Notes: generated from the letters alone by a model not told the origin. DNA of 64,000 bases from Actinocrispum wychmicini (GCF_004345645.1 NZ_SLWS01000013.1:1-64000); one strand, 5' to 3'. Shown: positions 8,750 through 18,135, counted from the first letter of the stretch. Numbers and translations: made by a program.

Positions 8750-9820
8750 ATGGCCGCGAAGATCTCCCTGAAGGCGCTCAACCGCGCGACCCTCGACCGT
8801 CAGCTCCTGCTGCGCCGGTCCGAGATGACACTGACGGACGCGCTGGAGCGCCTGGTCGGCCTGCAGGCGCAGACCGCGACCACCTGGTATCACGGCATGT
8901 GGAGCCGTCTTGCCGGCTTCGATCCCCGTGAGCTGTCCGCGCTGCTTGAGGACCGGTCAGTGGTCCGGATGTCGTTGATGCGTTCGACGATCCACCTGGT
9001 CACGGCCAGGGACGCGCTGTTTCTCCGGCCGCTCGTGCAGGTCGTGGGTGTGCGGCGGCCGATGGTGCCGGATGCCGACCTGGCGGACGTGGTCGCGGCC
9101 GGGCGGGCGCTGCTGGACGCCAAGCCGATGATCTTCAGTGAGCTGGGTCGTCAGCTGGCCGAACGTTGGCCCGCCCACGACCCCGCCAACCTGGCGCAGG
9201 CCGTCCGGGCGCATGTGCCGCTCGTCCAGGTCCCGCCGCGCGGCCTGTGGGGCGGCAGCGGGCTCGCGGCCCACACGTCGGTCGAGAACTGGCTCGGCAA
9301 ATCCGTCGACCCGTCGCCGTCCGTCGACGAGATGGTCCTGCGTTACCTGGCCGCGTTCGGCCCGGCGACCGTGAAGGACGCCCAGACCTGGTCCGGCCTG
9401 ACCAAACTCGGGGAGGTGTTCACCCGGCTGCGGCCGCGGCTGGTGACGTTCGAAGCCGAGGACGGCCGCGAGCTGTTCGACCTGCCGGACGCTCCCCGGC
9501 CGCCGCAGGACACCCCGGCGCCGCCGAGGTTCCTGTACGACTTCGACAACCTCCTGCTGTCCCACCACGACCGGACCCGGGTCGTCACCCGGGCCTGGCT
9601 CGACCTGGCCAAGCCGGCGAACGGCGTCCTGCCCAGGTTCTTCCTGACCGACGGGTTCACCGCCGGCAGGTGGACGGTCACCGGCGGCACGCTGGTGATC
9701 CACCCGTTCGGCAAGTTGACCAAAAAGGACACCAGGGCGCTGGAACGGGAAGGCGCCCAGCTGCTGAAGTTCGCCGCCCCCGACCAGCCCCACGATGTCC
9801 AGGTCGTCGCCGCGTCATAA
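8750..9820 (+). CDS. winged-helix DNA-binding domain protein (AlkZ/HTH_42 family)
   Basis: The 356-residue protein matches the HTH_42 family: RLVGLQAQTATTWYHGMWSRL near the N-terminus, then MSLMRSTIHLVTARDAL, and the C-terminal RPRLVTFEAEDGRELFDLPDAP. Streptomyces AlkZ of this family is a DNA glycosylase that unhooks azinomycin crosslinks. Most relatives, often called winged-helix DNA-binding proteins, are uncharacterised, and glycosylase activity here is inference. It is transcribed away from the SGNH hydrolase. The next gene begins 7 bases after its stop. Confidence 0.88.
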   Translation: MAAKISLKALNRATLDRQLLLRRSEMTLTDALERLVGLQAQTATTWYHGMWSRLAGFDPRELSALLEDRSVVRMSLMRSTIHLVTARDALFLRPLVQVVGVRRPMVPDADLADVVAAGRALLDAKPMIFSELGRQLAERWPAHDPANLAQAVRAHVPLVQVPPRGLWGGSGLAAHTSVENWLGKSVDPSPSVDEMVLRYLAAFGPATVKDAQTWSGLTKLGEVFTRLRPRLVTFEAEDGRELFDLPDAPRPPQDTPAPPRFLYDFDNLLLSHHDRTRVVTRAWLDLAKPANGVLPRFFLTDGFTAGRWTVTGGTLVIHPFGKLTKKDTRALEREGAQLLKFAAPDQPHDVQVVAAS

Positions 9821-9827
9821 TCAAGGA

Positions 9828-10460
9828 GTGTCGGACAGTTACCAACGGATGTGCGACGACCTGCGGGCCGTGTGGGACTACGCGATCGCGGCCGAAGACG
9901 GCCCGTTGCCCGGAACGTCCCTGGATCCGCTGGTCACGCCGCAGGGCTGGTGCGGACACATCCACGGCCGGCACTCCAGCAAGGTGATGGCCGCGGTCCG
10001 GCAGATCGAGGAAGCCTACGAACTGCCCCGGAACTCCGTGGTCATCCGCACCCTGGACGACGACCAAGACGTCTTCATCTGGGTCTACACCACCCCCTCC
10101 GGCGCGGACTACCACCTGAAATGGCCGCACCCGCTGGACGGCACCGAGTTCGTCGACATCCACCGGGAAAGCGCCGGCACGACACTCCTCGACCTGGTCA
10201 AGGTGACCGCCTGGGCCCGCGCGTACAAGGAGAGCTGGCACGACATGCGCTCGAAGCGGCCGGTGGACGTCGACCGCTTCGCACGCCGCCTCGGCCGACT
10301 GCGCGCCGGCATCGTGGACCTGCTGGCCCGAACCAGCCCCCAACAGGTTCGGGAACTGCTGGTCCGGGTCGGCATCGACCGCGACTCACTCCCGCACGAC
10401 CTCGCCGAAGCGATCGACTACCCGCTGGATCGGGACCCGACGATCCCGATCCCGCGCTGA
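9828..10460 (+). CDS. hypothetical protein, downstream of AlkZ-like gene
   Basis: A protein of about 210 residues with no recognised domain. It is mixed alpha/beta, acidic, with Trp-rich segments (WDYAIAAEDGPLPG, VFIWVYTTPSGADYHLKW) and a basic helical C-terminal third. The start is uncertain: the GTG at 9828 lies directly on AAGGAG, which is too close, and an ATG at 9849 is the alternative. Close spacing after the AlkZ-like gene suggests co-transcription. It converges on the DUF4082 gene with a 7-base gap. Confidence 0.75.
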   Translation: MSDSYQRMCDDLRAVWDYAIAAEDGPLPGTSLDPLVTPQGWCGHIHGRHSSKVMAAVRQIEEAYELPRNSVVIRTLDDDQDVFIWVYTTPSGADYHLKWPHPLDGTEFVDIHRESAGTTLLDLVKVTAWARAYKESWHDMRSKRPVDVDRFARRLGRLRAGIVDLLARTSPQQVRELLVRVGIDRDSLPHDLAEAIDYPLDRDPTIPIPR

Positions 10461-10467
10461 AGCCCCG

Positions 10468-11319
10468 TCAGAACACGAAGAACGGCTGCACGGTGTAGGT
10501 GCTGTGGTTCCACGAGTCGGTGGGGAACCCGCCGCCGTCCCCGTAGTGGTAGACACCCGCGTCGGCGTGCACGATGAACGGTGCTTCCAGCAGGGAACCG
10601 GTGAAGTAGTTCTCCTGCGAGCGATAGCCGCCTGCGGGCGTGTAGTACGAGGCCACGTAGTCGACGCCTGGCTGCACAGGCAGCGGTGGGTTGATCGTCG
10701 CGAGCGTGATGCCGCCGTTCGGCACCGGCTCGACCTGTTCGTGCAGCAACGTGCCGTCCGGTCCCCAGATCCGGACGGTGACCGGGCCGCGGTACGCCCC
10801 GCGTTCGAACCTGACTTCGCTGAGGCGGCCTGGCCGGTCGACCGCGAACCGCACACCCAGCTCCACCGCCTGCGTATCGGTGTCGTCCTGCGGGGACTGC
10901 AGTACGTGGAACGTGCACCCGAACCGGCATTCGACCGGTGGCAGGGAGCCGGATGTGCCGACGTGCAGAGTGCGTGGCGCAGTCGTGCCGCCGACCATGC
11001 CCTGGTACCAGGCCCGGACGCGGAACGTGATGTCGCCGGGCTCGGTCGGGGTGAGCGGGTAGCGCCACTGTCCCCCGTCGTCGAGCTCGATCCAGGTCGC
11101 GCCGTCGTCGAAGGTCAGCTCGGCCCTGTCCGCCGGGGTGCCCTCGCCCAGGTACGAGAACCCAGTGATCAGCACCGTCTCACCCACCTCGGCACGCATG
11201 CCGTCGGTCGGCGAGTTGACCACGCTCCACGGCTGGGGATCCGCCACGGCCGCCGGCGCGCCGAACACGGTCAAGGTGACTGCGACGACGACCGCCGCCC
11301 ATCTGGACAACCGGGACAT
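10468..11319 (-). CDS. secreted DUF4082 domain protein
   Basis: The ATG at 11319 is preceded by GGGAGGG and opens a signal peptide (RLSRWAAVVVAVTLTVFG, cleaved near AVADP). A mature Ig-like domain follows (VVNSPTDGMRAEVGETVLI), then a DUF4082 domain marked by VRIWGPDGTLLHE, PPLPVQPGVDYVASYYTP and the terminal QPFFVF. DUF4082 is a beta-sandwich found in extracellular multidomain proteins, often with Ig or carbohydrate-related modules, and is taken to be a binding module. The longer reading upstream of 11319 is unsupported. Confidence 0.88.
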   Translation of the reverse strand: MSRLSRWAAVVVAVTLTVFGAPAAVADPQPWSVVNSPTDGMRAEVGETVLITGFSYLGEGTPADRAELTFDDGATWIELDDGGQWRYPLTPTEPGDITFRVRAWYQGMVGGTTAPRTLHVGTSGSLPPVECRFGCTFHVLQSPQDDTDTQAVELGVRFAVDRPGRLSEVRFERGAYRGPVTVRIWGPDGTLLHEQVEPVPNGGITLATINPPLPVQPGVDYVASYYTPAGGYRSQENYFTGSLLEAPFIVHADAGVYHYGDGGGFPTDSWNHSTYTVQPFFVF

Positions 11320-11473
11320 CCGCCCTCCCAAGGCATCGGACGGGACAGCCGTCCTGTCCCCCTGCCGGGCATCGCCGAACACATCTCCGGCGCTACGCGT
11401 GGATCCGGCTGGGGCGATTTTGCCTGCCAACGGCTGGCTTCCGGCGGCCTTTCGGCTGATCCCGTTGCCCCGC

Positions 11474-12232
11474 CTAGTCTCGCGCGATCTGGAAGGGGGC
11501 GAAGCTCTGGGTGACCGGCATCATCTCGATCACGTTGATGTTCACGTGCGCCGGCTGCGCGGTCACCCAGTAGACCGATTCGGCGATGTCCTCGGCGGTC
11601 AACGGCTGGACACCGCCGTACACCGCGTCCGCTTTCGCCTGGTCGCCGGAGAACCGGACCAGGGAGAACTCGGTGCCGCCCGCGAGACCTGGCTCGATGT
11701 TGGTCACGCGCACGCCCGTGCCGTGCAGGTCACTGCGCAGGTTCAGGCTGAACTGGTGGACGAACGCCTTGGTGGCGCCGTAGACGTTCCCGCCAGGGTA
11801 CGGGTACGTGCCCGCCGCCGAGCCCAGGTTGATCACGTGCCCTCGGCCCCGGGACACCATTCCGGGCAGGATGGTGTGGGTGCAGTAGACCAGGCCGGTG
11901 CAGTTGGTGTCGATCATCTGCTGCCATTGGTCCAGGTCCGCCCGGTGGGCCGGTTCCAGGCCCAGCGCGAGGCCGGCGTTGTTCACCAGGATGTCGATCT
12001 CGGCGAAGTCGGCCGGCAGTCCGTCGACGGCCGACTGGACCGCGGCCCGGTCCTGCACGTCCAGTTCGACGACGTGCACGAGGTCGCCGAGGGAGGACTT
12101 CAGCTCGCGGAGTTTGTCGGCTCGCCGGGCCAGGGCGACCACGCGGATGCCTTCCGCCGTGAACCGTCGGGCGATCGCCGCCCCGAAGCCGGTGCTGGCC
12201 CCTGTCACGAACGCGATCTTGTCGTTGCTCAT
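11474..12232 (-). CDS. SDR family NADP-dependent dehydrogenase, YdfG-like
   Basis: A 252-residue classical short-chain dehydrogenase. It shows the cofactor motif TGASTGFGAAIA, the NNAG motif, Ser in NLGSAAG and the YGATK active site. The C-terminus (EMMPVTQSFAPFQIARD) resembles YdfG, the 3-hydroxy acid/L-allo-threonine dehydrogenase. RR in ALARRADK after beta-2 favours NADP. It abuts the upstream alpha/beta hydrolase stop with no gap, so the two are translationally linked. The true substrate is unknown. Confidence 0.92.
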   Translation of the reverse strand: MSNDKIAFVTGASTGFGAAIARRFTAEGIRVVALARRADKLRELKSSLGDLVHVVELDVQDRAAVQSAVDGLPADFAEIDILVNNAGLALGLEPAHRADLDQWQQMIDTNCTGLVYCTHTILPGMVSRGRGHVINLGSAAGTYPYPGGNVYGATKAFVHQFSLNLRSDLHGTGVRVTNIEPGLAGGTEFSLVRFSGDQAKADAVYGGVQPLTAEDIAESVYWVTAQPAHVNINVIEMMPVTQSFAPFQIARD

Positions 12233-12985
12233 CTATCCCACCGTGTCGAGGAATCGCTGGAACCTGTGGTCGAACTCAGTCTGCCGCTCCAGGTTGGGCA
12301 GGTGCGCGGCGCCTTCGATGACCGCCAGTTCGGACCCGGCGATCAGCCCGTGCATCTCCTCGGCCACGCTGACCGGCGTGTACGAGTCCTCCGAGCCCGC
12401 GACGATCAAGGTCGGGATGCGAACCTGGGTGAGCATGTGCACGTAGTCCGGCCGCTCCGCCCTTGCCCGTAGCGCGGCCGCGGCACCAAGCGGAGGCGCG
12501 TCACGCATCATGCGCAACACATGCGCAGCCGCGTGCTCGTTGCGGGGTGAGACCATCTTCCAGATCACCTCGTCCGCGTACCCGGCCATGCCTTCCTGCT
12601 CCAGGCGGTCGGCCGTGTCGTAGCGGAACTGGCGGCCGTCCGGGGTGTCCACACCGGGGAACGTATCCGCCAGCAGCCAGGCGCGCAGCCGGGTGGGGAA
12701 CAGCCGGTGGAACTCCATGGCGATCTGGCCGCCCATGGACAGTCCGCCCATGACGACCTCGTCGACCCCGAGCCGGTCCAGCAGGTCCTTGATGTCCCGG
12801 GCGAACATGTCGAACGTGCCGGGCACCACCGGGCTTTCGCCGTAGCCGCGCAGGTCGGGGACGATCACCCGGTGCGTCTGGCTGAAGCGGTCCAGCTGCG
12901 GGCGCCACATGGTGCGGTCGAACGGGTGCCCGTGGACGAGGACAAGGGCCTGACCTGTGCCTTTGTCGTCGTAGGCGATGTGCAT
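12233..12985 (-). CDS. alpha/beta hydrolase
   Basis: 250 residues from the ATG at 12985, which has AGGAGG in front. The oxyanion motif is LVHGHPFDRTMW, the nucleophile elbow GLSMGG, the acid likely Asp in AGSEDSYTP, and the His in GAAHLPNLE. The fold and motifs resemble 3-oxoadipate enol-lactonase-type hydrolases, though this is only family similarity. It forms an operon with the SDR gene and is divergent from the MocR-type regulator, which is the obvious candidate controller. Confidence 0.92.
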   Translation of the reverse strand: MHIAYDDKGTGQALVLVHGHPFDRTMWRPQLDRFSQTHRVIVPDLRGYGESPVVPGTFDMFARDIKDLLDRLGVDEVVMGGLSMGGQIAMEFHRLFPTRLRAWLLADTFPGVDTPDGRQFRYDTADRLEQEGMAGYADEVIWKMVSPRNEHAAAHVLRMMRDAPPLGAAAALRARAERPDYVHMLTQVRIPTLIVAGSEDSYTPVSVAEEMHGLIAGSELAVIEGAAHLPNLERQTEFDHRFQRFLDTVG

Positions 12986-13026
12986 GCTGCCTCCTCTTGA
13001 CACCCCGACGCTAGCGAGTGCACTAT

Positions 13027-13060
13027 CTCGGTGCAATAGAAACAATGCTCTCGGAGCAAT
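13027..13060 (+). promoter_or_regulatory. direct-repeat operator in the MocR promoter
   Basis: CTCGGTGCAAT at 13027-13037 and CTCGGAGCAAT at 13050-13060 agree at 10 of 11 positions, 23 bp start to start, about two helical turns. MocR/PdxR regulators often bind direct repeats in the divergent intergenic region. The second copy contains GGAG, the only ribosome-binding sequence for the TTG start at 13062, so bound regulator would lie over its own translation start region. Confidence 0.55.
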
Positions 13061-13061
13061 C

Positions 13062-14348
13062 TTGGACGACTACCGGCTGATCGCGGACAGTCTCGCGACC
13101 GACATCGCCGCCGGCCGGCTGCGGCCGGGCGACCAGCTGCCGCCGCAGCGGCGGTTCGCCCGCCAGCGCGGGATCGCCAACTCGACCGCCGCCCGCGTCT
13201 ACAGCGAGCTGGTCCGGCGCGGGCTGGCCGTGGGCGAGGTCGGCCGGGGCACGTTCATCCGCGCCGGTCGGGTCGTGGAGCAGGCGCTGGCCGAGCCCGC
13301 GTCGGCCCGGGTCGACCTGGAGCTCAACTTCTCGGTCCTGCCGGGCCAGGCGGCGGCGCAGGCGGCGAGCCTGCAGCGGCTGACATCGGAGGTGCTGCTG
13401 CCGGTCGGCGTCACCGGGACGCCGGCGGCGAGAGCAGCCGCCGCGACGGGCCTCGCGCGCGGCGGGTGGCAGCCGGGCCCGGAGCAGATCGTGTTCACGG
13501 GCAACGGAAGGCAGGCCGTCGCCGCGTCCGTCGCGGCTCTGGTGCCGGTGGGTGGCCGGCTTGGGGTCGAGGCCATCACGTATCCCGTGGTGAAAGCCGT
13601 CGCCGCGCGGCTCGGCGTGACGCTTGTGCCGCTGCCGATGGACGAAGACGGGCTCATCGTCGACACTCTGCGCACGGCCAGAGTGCAGGCGGTGTACGTG
13701 CAGCCGACGTTGCACAACCCGCTGGGCACAACGATGTCCGACACTCGCCGGGCGGAGCTGGCGGAAGCGTTGCGGGATCTGGACATCCACGCGATCGAGG
13801 ACGGTATCTACAGCTTCCTGCGGGAGACGTCGCCACTGGATCCGTCGCGCACGATTGTCGTCGACAGTCTGTCGAAACGGTTGGCTCCCGGGCTGACCGT
13901 GGGATTCGCCATCGCCCCACCGTCGCTTGTAGACAGAGTGGCGGCCGCCGTACGGGCCGGGGGATGGGCTGCGCAGCACTACCCGCTCCAGGCCGGGACC
14001 ACCTGGTTCACCGACGGCACAGTCGTCCGGATCGCCGCCCTGAAACGCGCGGATGCCGTCGCGCGGCAGGAGATCGCGCGCGCCCGGATCCCCGAACTGA
14101 TCGGCGACCCGGGCGCCTACCACGTGTGGTGGGAACTGCCGGAGGCGTGGCGCGCCGAGACCTTCGTGGCCGCCGCGGGAAGACGGGGCATCGCGCTGAC
14201 CCCCGCGGCGGCCTTCGCGGTCGTGCCGGGACACGCGCCGAACGCCGTCCGGCTGGCGCTGTCGTCCCCACCGCTCGACGTCCTGACCGCCGCGGTCGAC
14301 GTGCTCGCCGCGTTGGCCCGCAACGGACCCGACACCGCCTTCGAATGA
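13062..14348 (+). CDS. MocR/PdxR-type GntR regulator with aminotransferase domain
   Basis: The N-terminal GntR winged helix (LATDIAAGRLRPGDQLPPQRRFARQRGIANSTA) is joined to a fold-type I aminotransferase domain. The PLP-binding Lys is likely in VVDSLSKRLAPGL, with NPLGTT and AIEDGIY being the usual family blocks. The TTG at 13062 is chosen because it follows GGAG at correct spacing and begins just before the HTH (LDDYRLIADSLA); a reading from 12978 overlaps the divergent hydrolase. MocR proteins sense PLP, amino acids or GABA-like ligands. Its target is probably the adjacent hydrolase-SDR operon. Confidence 0.88.
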   Translation: MDDYRLIADSLATDIAAGRLRPGDQLPPQRRFARQRGIANSTAARVYSELVRRGLAVGEVGRGTFIRAGRVVEQALAEPASARVDLELNFSVLPGQAAAQAASLQRLTSEVLLPVGVTGTPAARAAAATGLARGGWQPGPEQIVFTGNGRQAVAASVAALVPVGGRLGVEAITYPVVKAVAARLGVTLVPLPMDEDGLIVDTLRTARVQAVYVQPTLHNPLGTTMSDTRRAELAEALRDLDIHAIEDGIYSFLRETSPLDPSRTIVVDSLSKRLAPGLTVGFAIAPPSLVDRVAAAVRAGGWAAQHYPLQAGTTWFTDGTVVRIAALKRADAVARQEIARARIPELIGDPGAYHVWWELPEAWRAETFVAAAGRRGIALTPAAAFAVVPGHAPNAVRLALSSPPLDVLTAAVDVLAALARNGPDTAFE

Positions 14349-14349
14349 C

Positions 14350-15534
14350 CTAGAACTGGTTCTGCGCGTGCGTCAACGTCTGCCAGGCCACGAACAGGTT
14401 GTTCGTCCCTTGTGGACGATGGGACGTCGTGTACTGCTGGGTGCTCGGCATCTGTAGGCCCATCCGCGTGGTCAGCTCGTTGAAGCCGACCTCGGTGACC
14501 GGGCCGAGGCCGCGGTGAACCGTGCCGCCGCACAGGTTCGACGGCACCGCCGCGCCCAGCTCGTACTTGGCCTGGAAGCCCAGTGCCGTCCGCAGCCGGT
14601 CCGCGATTTCCGGGTACAGGTCCTGGCCCTGGATCCGGGTGGTCTCCGCGAAGTCCGCGATCGAGGCGATGCCGTAGCCGGTGTGCGTGAAGTCGCGGCA
14701 CGTCTCCTGGGTGAGGCCTTCGAAGCCGCTGAACGTGCTCTGCCCCTGCCAGTAGGCGACGAGTTGGGCGCGCGTGTCGCGGCCGGTGCCCGGGATGGTC
14801 CTGGGCTGGCCGCCGTCGCTGTTCAGGTACACGTACGCCGGCACCCGCAGCCGGTAGCGAGCGACGACCTTGTCGTAGGTCGCGCGGTCCTCAGTGAACA
14901 CGGCGATGCCGAGGCTGGCCTCCAGCATGACCAGTTCCCAGTTGCCGTTGTTGGTGCTGCCGTTCACGATCTTCGGCAGGTACACGTTCCGCAGCATGGT
15001 CGCGAACCGGCCGGCGTTCGGCCAGGCGCCGTACGCGTACCTGACGATCTCGGCCGCTCGCGTCCATGAGGCCGCCGACCAGCCGGTCTGCAGGGGCGCG
15101 TTGGAGTTGGTGTGGTCCCTGATCGTCGCCGACCAGGCGTCCATGATCTGGATCGCCTTCTGGGCGTACGCCGTGTTCCTGGTGATGTACCAGGCGAGCG
15201 CGTCGGTGTACGCGGCGATGGCGTCTTCCCGCTCGTCGGTACAGCCGAGGTTCGGGTTGGACACCGGACCGCATTCGACGACGGCCCGTGGGGACGGCGT
15301 CCGGTTCAGCGACGCGTACGGACTGGCGATCATCTGGTGGTACGCGTCCAGCCACGGCTGGGCGTTGGCGTTGACGCGGCCGCGCACGAAATCCAACTGG
15401 GCGCGGCTGACCAGCACACCGGGGTGGGTGAAGGTGGCGGGAGCGGCAGCGGCGGGAGCACTGCTCGCGATCAGGACGGCGGTGGACAGGACGGCGGTGG
15501 ACAACAGCCATTTGCGGGCACCGGAGGCAGGCAT
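14350..15534 (-). CDS. secreted alginate lyase-like polysaccharide lyase
   Basis: 394 residues from the ATG at 15534 behind AAGGAG. A signal peptide (KWLLSTAVLSTAVLIASSA, cleavage near APAAAAP) is followed by an alpha/alpha-barrel lyase domain of the Alginate_lyase type, with blocks WLDAYHQMIASPYA, DAWSATIRDHT, NNGNWELVMLEASLG and DFTHTGYGIASI. NNGNW and HTGYG supply the Asn, Trp, His and Tyr residues conserved in these enzymes. The protein should be extracellular; substrate could be alginate or another uronic acid polymer. It converges on the MocR gene. Confidence 0.87.
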   Translation of the reverse strand: MPASGARKWLLSTAVLSTAVLIASSAPAAAAPATFTHPGVLVSRAQLDFVRGRVNANAQPWLDAYHQMIASPYASLNRTPSPRAVVECGPVSNPNLGCTDEREDAIAAYTDALAWYITRNTAYAQKAIQIMDAWSATIRDHTNSNAPLQTGWSAASWTRAAEIVRYAYGAWPNAGRFATMLRNVYLPKIVNGSTNNGNWELVMLEASLGIAVFTEDRATYDKVVARYRLRVPAYVYLNSDGGQPRTIPGTGRDTRAQLVAYWQGQSTFSGFEGLTQETCRDFTHTGYGIASIADFAETTRIQGQDLYPEIADRLRTALGFQAKYELGAAVPSNLCGGTVHRGLGPVTEVGFNELTTRMGLQMPSTQQYTTSHRPQGTNNLFVAWQTLTHAQNQF

Positions 15535-15644
15535 CGTTCTCCTTGGGGAACGTCCGGTGGCGGCGGTGCGACCACGATAGCGCACTCAGCGACCTTTCAG
15601 GTGCCGCACAGCCAGCGCTGGGTTGCGGCTGGTCAGGTGGAGCC

Positions 15645-16829
15645 GTGACGAAGACGGGCAAGATCCTGGTTGCGGCCCCTGTTGTGGTGTTGGCCGTGGT
15701 GATCAGGGTCGAGCTGTATCCGTTCCAGTCCGGCGACTACCGGGCGTTCTCCGCCCAGTGGTACGACTTCGTCAAGGCCAACGGCGGCTTCAGCGCCTTG
15801 CGCTACCAGTTCGCCGACTACAACGTGCCGTACCTGTACCTGATCGCCTTGCTCACGTACCTGCCTGTGCCCGCGCTCGCCGGGATCAAGACGATCTCCG
15901 TGCTCTTCGACCTGCTCCTGGCGTTCTACACCTACAAGCTGGTGGCGTTGAAGTATCCGCGCGGCTGGATCCCGTTCGCCGCCGCGGCGGTTGTGGCGCT
16001 GCTGCCGACGGTCGTGATGAATGGGTCGATGTGGGCCCAGTGCGACTCGATCTACGCCGCGTTCGGGCTTGGCGGCCTGTACTACGCGGTCCGGTCCCGG
16101 CCGTGGCTGGCGTGTGTGTTCTTCGGGCTGGCACTGGCAGTCAAGCTGCAGATTGTATTTTTGCTGCCAGTGCTAGCAGTTCTGGCGTTGGCACGGAAGA
16201 TACCCTGGCCCGCTCTGCTGGCGGTGCCAGGCGTCGTGCTCGCGCTCGACATTCCAGCGCTGCTCGTCGGAGCCAACCCCGCTGACCTGTTGACTGTGTA
16301 CACCAACCAGGTCGGCGAGTACTCGCGGCTGACGCTGAACGCGGCCAACGTGTACCAGTTCTTCGACTTCGGCACGGACACAGGCGCCATCCGGACCGCC
16401 GGGGTGCTGATCACCGCCGTGCTCGTGGTCGCGCTGATCGCGTTCGCGGTCTGGGGGCGGCCTAGGCTGACAGTGTCGCGGGTCGTCCTGCTTGGATGCG
16501 TGTTCGCGATTCTGATCCCGTTCTTCCTGCCTGCCATGCATGAGCGGTATTTCTACTTGGCCGATGTGCTTTCCGTGATCGTCGCGTTCTACCATCCGCG
16601 TCGACTGTGGCCGGTGCCGGTGTTGGTGCAGTTCGCGTCCGCGTTCTCGTACCTGCCCTTTCTCTTGCGGGAGGGGACAGTCGTCGCCTTCTGGGTGCTC
16701 GCGTCGGCGATGCTGGTCGCGCTGCTGTTGGTGCTACAGGTTCAGCTGCAGCCCCACCAACAGCACGAGCAGCAGCGGGCCACGCAGAAGCTGCCGGAGC
16801 ATGTTGGGCGGTACCAAGCCGAACGGTGA
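15645..16829 (+). CDS. Gpi18-like membrane mannosyltransferase
   Basis: 394 residues from a GTG preceded by GGTGGAG, with about ten hydrophobic segments. VVMNGSMWAQCDSIYAAFG is the conserved Gpi18/GT-C family block, and the early ELYPFQSGDYRAF carries the acidic residues expected of a GT-C polyprenyl-phosphate-dependent glycosyltransferase. It probably moves mannose from a lipid carrier to an extracytoplasmic acceptor. The last 32 codons, rich in Gln and His, overlap the 3' end of the convergent DUF6297 gene by 96 bases, so the extreme C-terminus is probably not conserved. Confidence 0.85.
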   Translation: MTKTGKILVAAPVVVLAVVIRVELYPFQSGDYRAFSAQWYDFVKANGGFSALRYQFADYNVPYLYLIALLTYLPVPALAGIKTISVLFDLLLAFYTYKLVALKYPRGWIPFAAAAVVALLPTVVMNGSMWAQCDSIYAAFGLGGLYYAVRSRPWLACVFFGLALAVKLQIVFLLPVLAVLALARKIPWPALLAVPGVVLALDIPALLVGANPADLLTVYTNQVGEYSRLTLNAANVYQFFDFGTDTGAIRTAGVLITAVLVVALIAFAVWGRPRLTVSRVVLLGCVFAILIPFFLPAMHERYFYLADVLSVIVAFYHPRRLWPVPVLVQFASAFSYLPFLLREGTVVAFWVLASAMLVALLLVLQVQLQPHQQHEQQRATQKLPEHVGRYQAER

Positions 16830-18086
16830 GTCAACGGCCGTCCAGTCGTAGTCGACGGGCGGTGCCGTGGCCCGTCGATACGTGTACGCCACTGCCCCCA
16901 CAGGCGCCAGCACAGTGGCCACTGTGCTAGCGGCCGGCAACGTCAATGCGGTCCATACGAGTGCGAGCACCGCGGGCACCGCCAGGTGCACCAGCCGCAG
17001 GCCGGCGTCCGTTCCGCCGAGGCTCCGGCGCAGCCCGGGGGAGCGGCAGACGTTGCGCAACCCAGTGGCGAGGGGACTCACCGCGGCGGTGGCCGCCACC
17101 AGTTGCACGGCCGGAACGATCAGGTCGGGCAGCACCCGCACGGCCGCGTACGGCGCCAGCAACAACCCCGCCCAGGCCAGAATGCGGCCCCGGTTCCGGG
17201 AAAGCCGGCGTACGTCGGCGGAAAGCATTGCGCCGTAACGTGTTCCGCCGAGCGAACGGGATCTCACCCGGCCGACACCGCGCCACTTGCGGACGGTCAT
17301 GATGCCGGCGAACATCGTGATGTCCATCCACGACATCGCCGCCTTGGTGACGGACAGCATCTCGGCGCCCGTCGCCAACGCGGATCTCGTCAACGTGCCG
17401 AGCGCGCGGTACGTGTGAGCGATCGCGTAGACAGGGATGACGACGGCGGCGACGACCGCGACGGGCGGGTCGAGCAGCGGCGGCGTGACGAAGACGGCCA
17501 TCGTGAGCACGAGCAGACCAACTACCGCGAGCGCCGCCGAGACCGCTCGCCCGTTCTTCGCCTTGGCCTGCAACGCCACGCTCAACGCGACGGCCCCGAG
17601 GACGAGCGCGGCACCACCCGCGGTGCTGATCAGCTTGCCCGGCAGGTCTGCCCGCAGCAACGCGGCCGCGCCGAGACCGACAAGCGCGCCGAGCAACGTC
17701 CCGGCGATGGCCGTCCACCAGAACCGCCGCGACAGCAACCCCCGACGGTTCAGCGGGGTGGCCAGCAACCAGAAATGGAACGCCCCACTCGCCACCACCG
17801 GCCCGAACGCCAACAACCCGCGGACGACAAGCCCAAGCGCCACCACCGCGCACCCAAGCAGAAGCCATTGCGCCACAGGCAGGTTGTGGATCGCCGGCCC
17901 AGTCGGCGGCCGCGCCACCAACCGGCGCACAGCCTGGATCGCGATCCCGCCATAGATGAAAACACCCAGCGCGACCATGTAGACGTCGCCAGCCCGAGCC
18001 AGCCGCCGACCCGACCGATGCCCCCGCCGCATCCGCCGGATCTCCGCCCGAACCGACCGCACACTCACATCGAGACCTGTGGACAA
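16734..18086 (-). CDS. DUF6297-type membrane protein, putative ABC permease
   Basis: 450 residues with about ten predicted membrane helices and a basic N-terminus (RAEIRRMRRGHRSGRRLAR). I recognise it as the DUF6297 type that is normally encoded beside an ABC ATPase, and the ATPase gene lies upstream on the same strand, separated by the 39-bp repeat array and a hairpin. It is probably the permease half of that transporter. Substrate unknown. It overlaps the convergent mannosyltransferase gene by 96 bases. Confidence 0.78.
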   Translation of the reverse strand: MSTGLDVSVRSVRAEIRRMRRGHRSGRRLARAGDVYMVALGVFIYGGIAIQAVRRLVARPPTGPAIHNLPVAQWLLLGCAVVALGLVVRGLLAFGPVVASGAFHFWLLATPLNRRGLLSRRFWWTAIAGTLLGALVGLGAAALLRADLPGKLISTAGGAALVLGAVALSVALQAKAKNGRAVSAALAVVGLLVLTMAVFVTPPLLDPPVAVVAAVVIPVYAIAHTYRALGTLTRSALATGAEMLSVTKAAMSWMDITMFAGIMTVRKWRGVGRVRSRSLGGTRYGAMLSADVRRLSRNRGRILAWAGLLLAPYAAVRVLPDLIVPAVQLVAATAAVSPLATGLRNVCRSPGLRRSLGGTDAGLRLVHLAVPAVLALVWTALTLPAASTVATVLAPVGAVAYTYRRATAPPVDYDWTAVDSPFGLVPPNMLRQLLRGPLLLVLLVGLQLNL

Positions 18087-18135
18087 CGCACCCTCACCAC
18101 ACCAAAACTGTCAGACCCCTTGCGTACAGTGGAAA

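Noticed and set aside
14117..14701. Minus-strand frame spanning the MocR and lyase gene ends
   Set aside because: Overlaps both convergent genes out of frame, with no start signal or family match.
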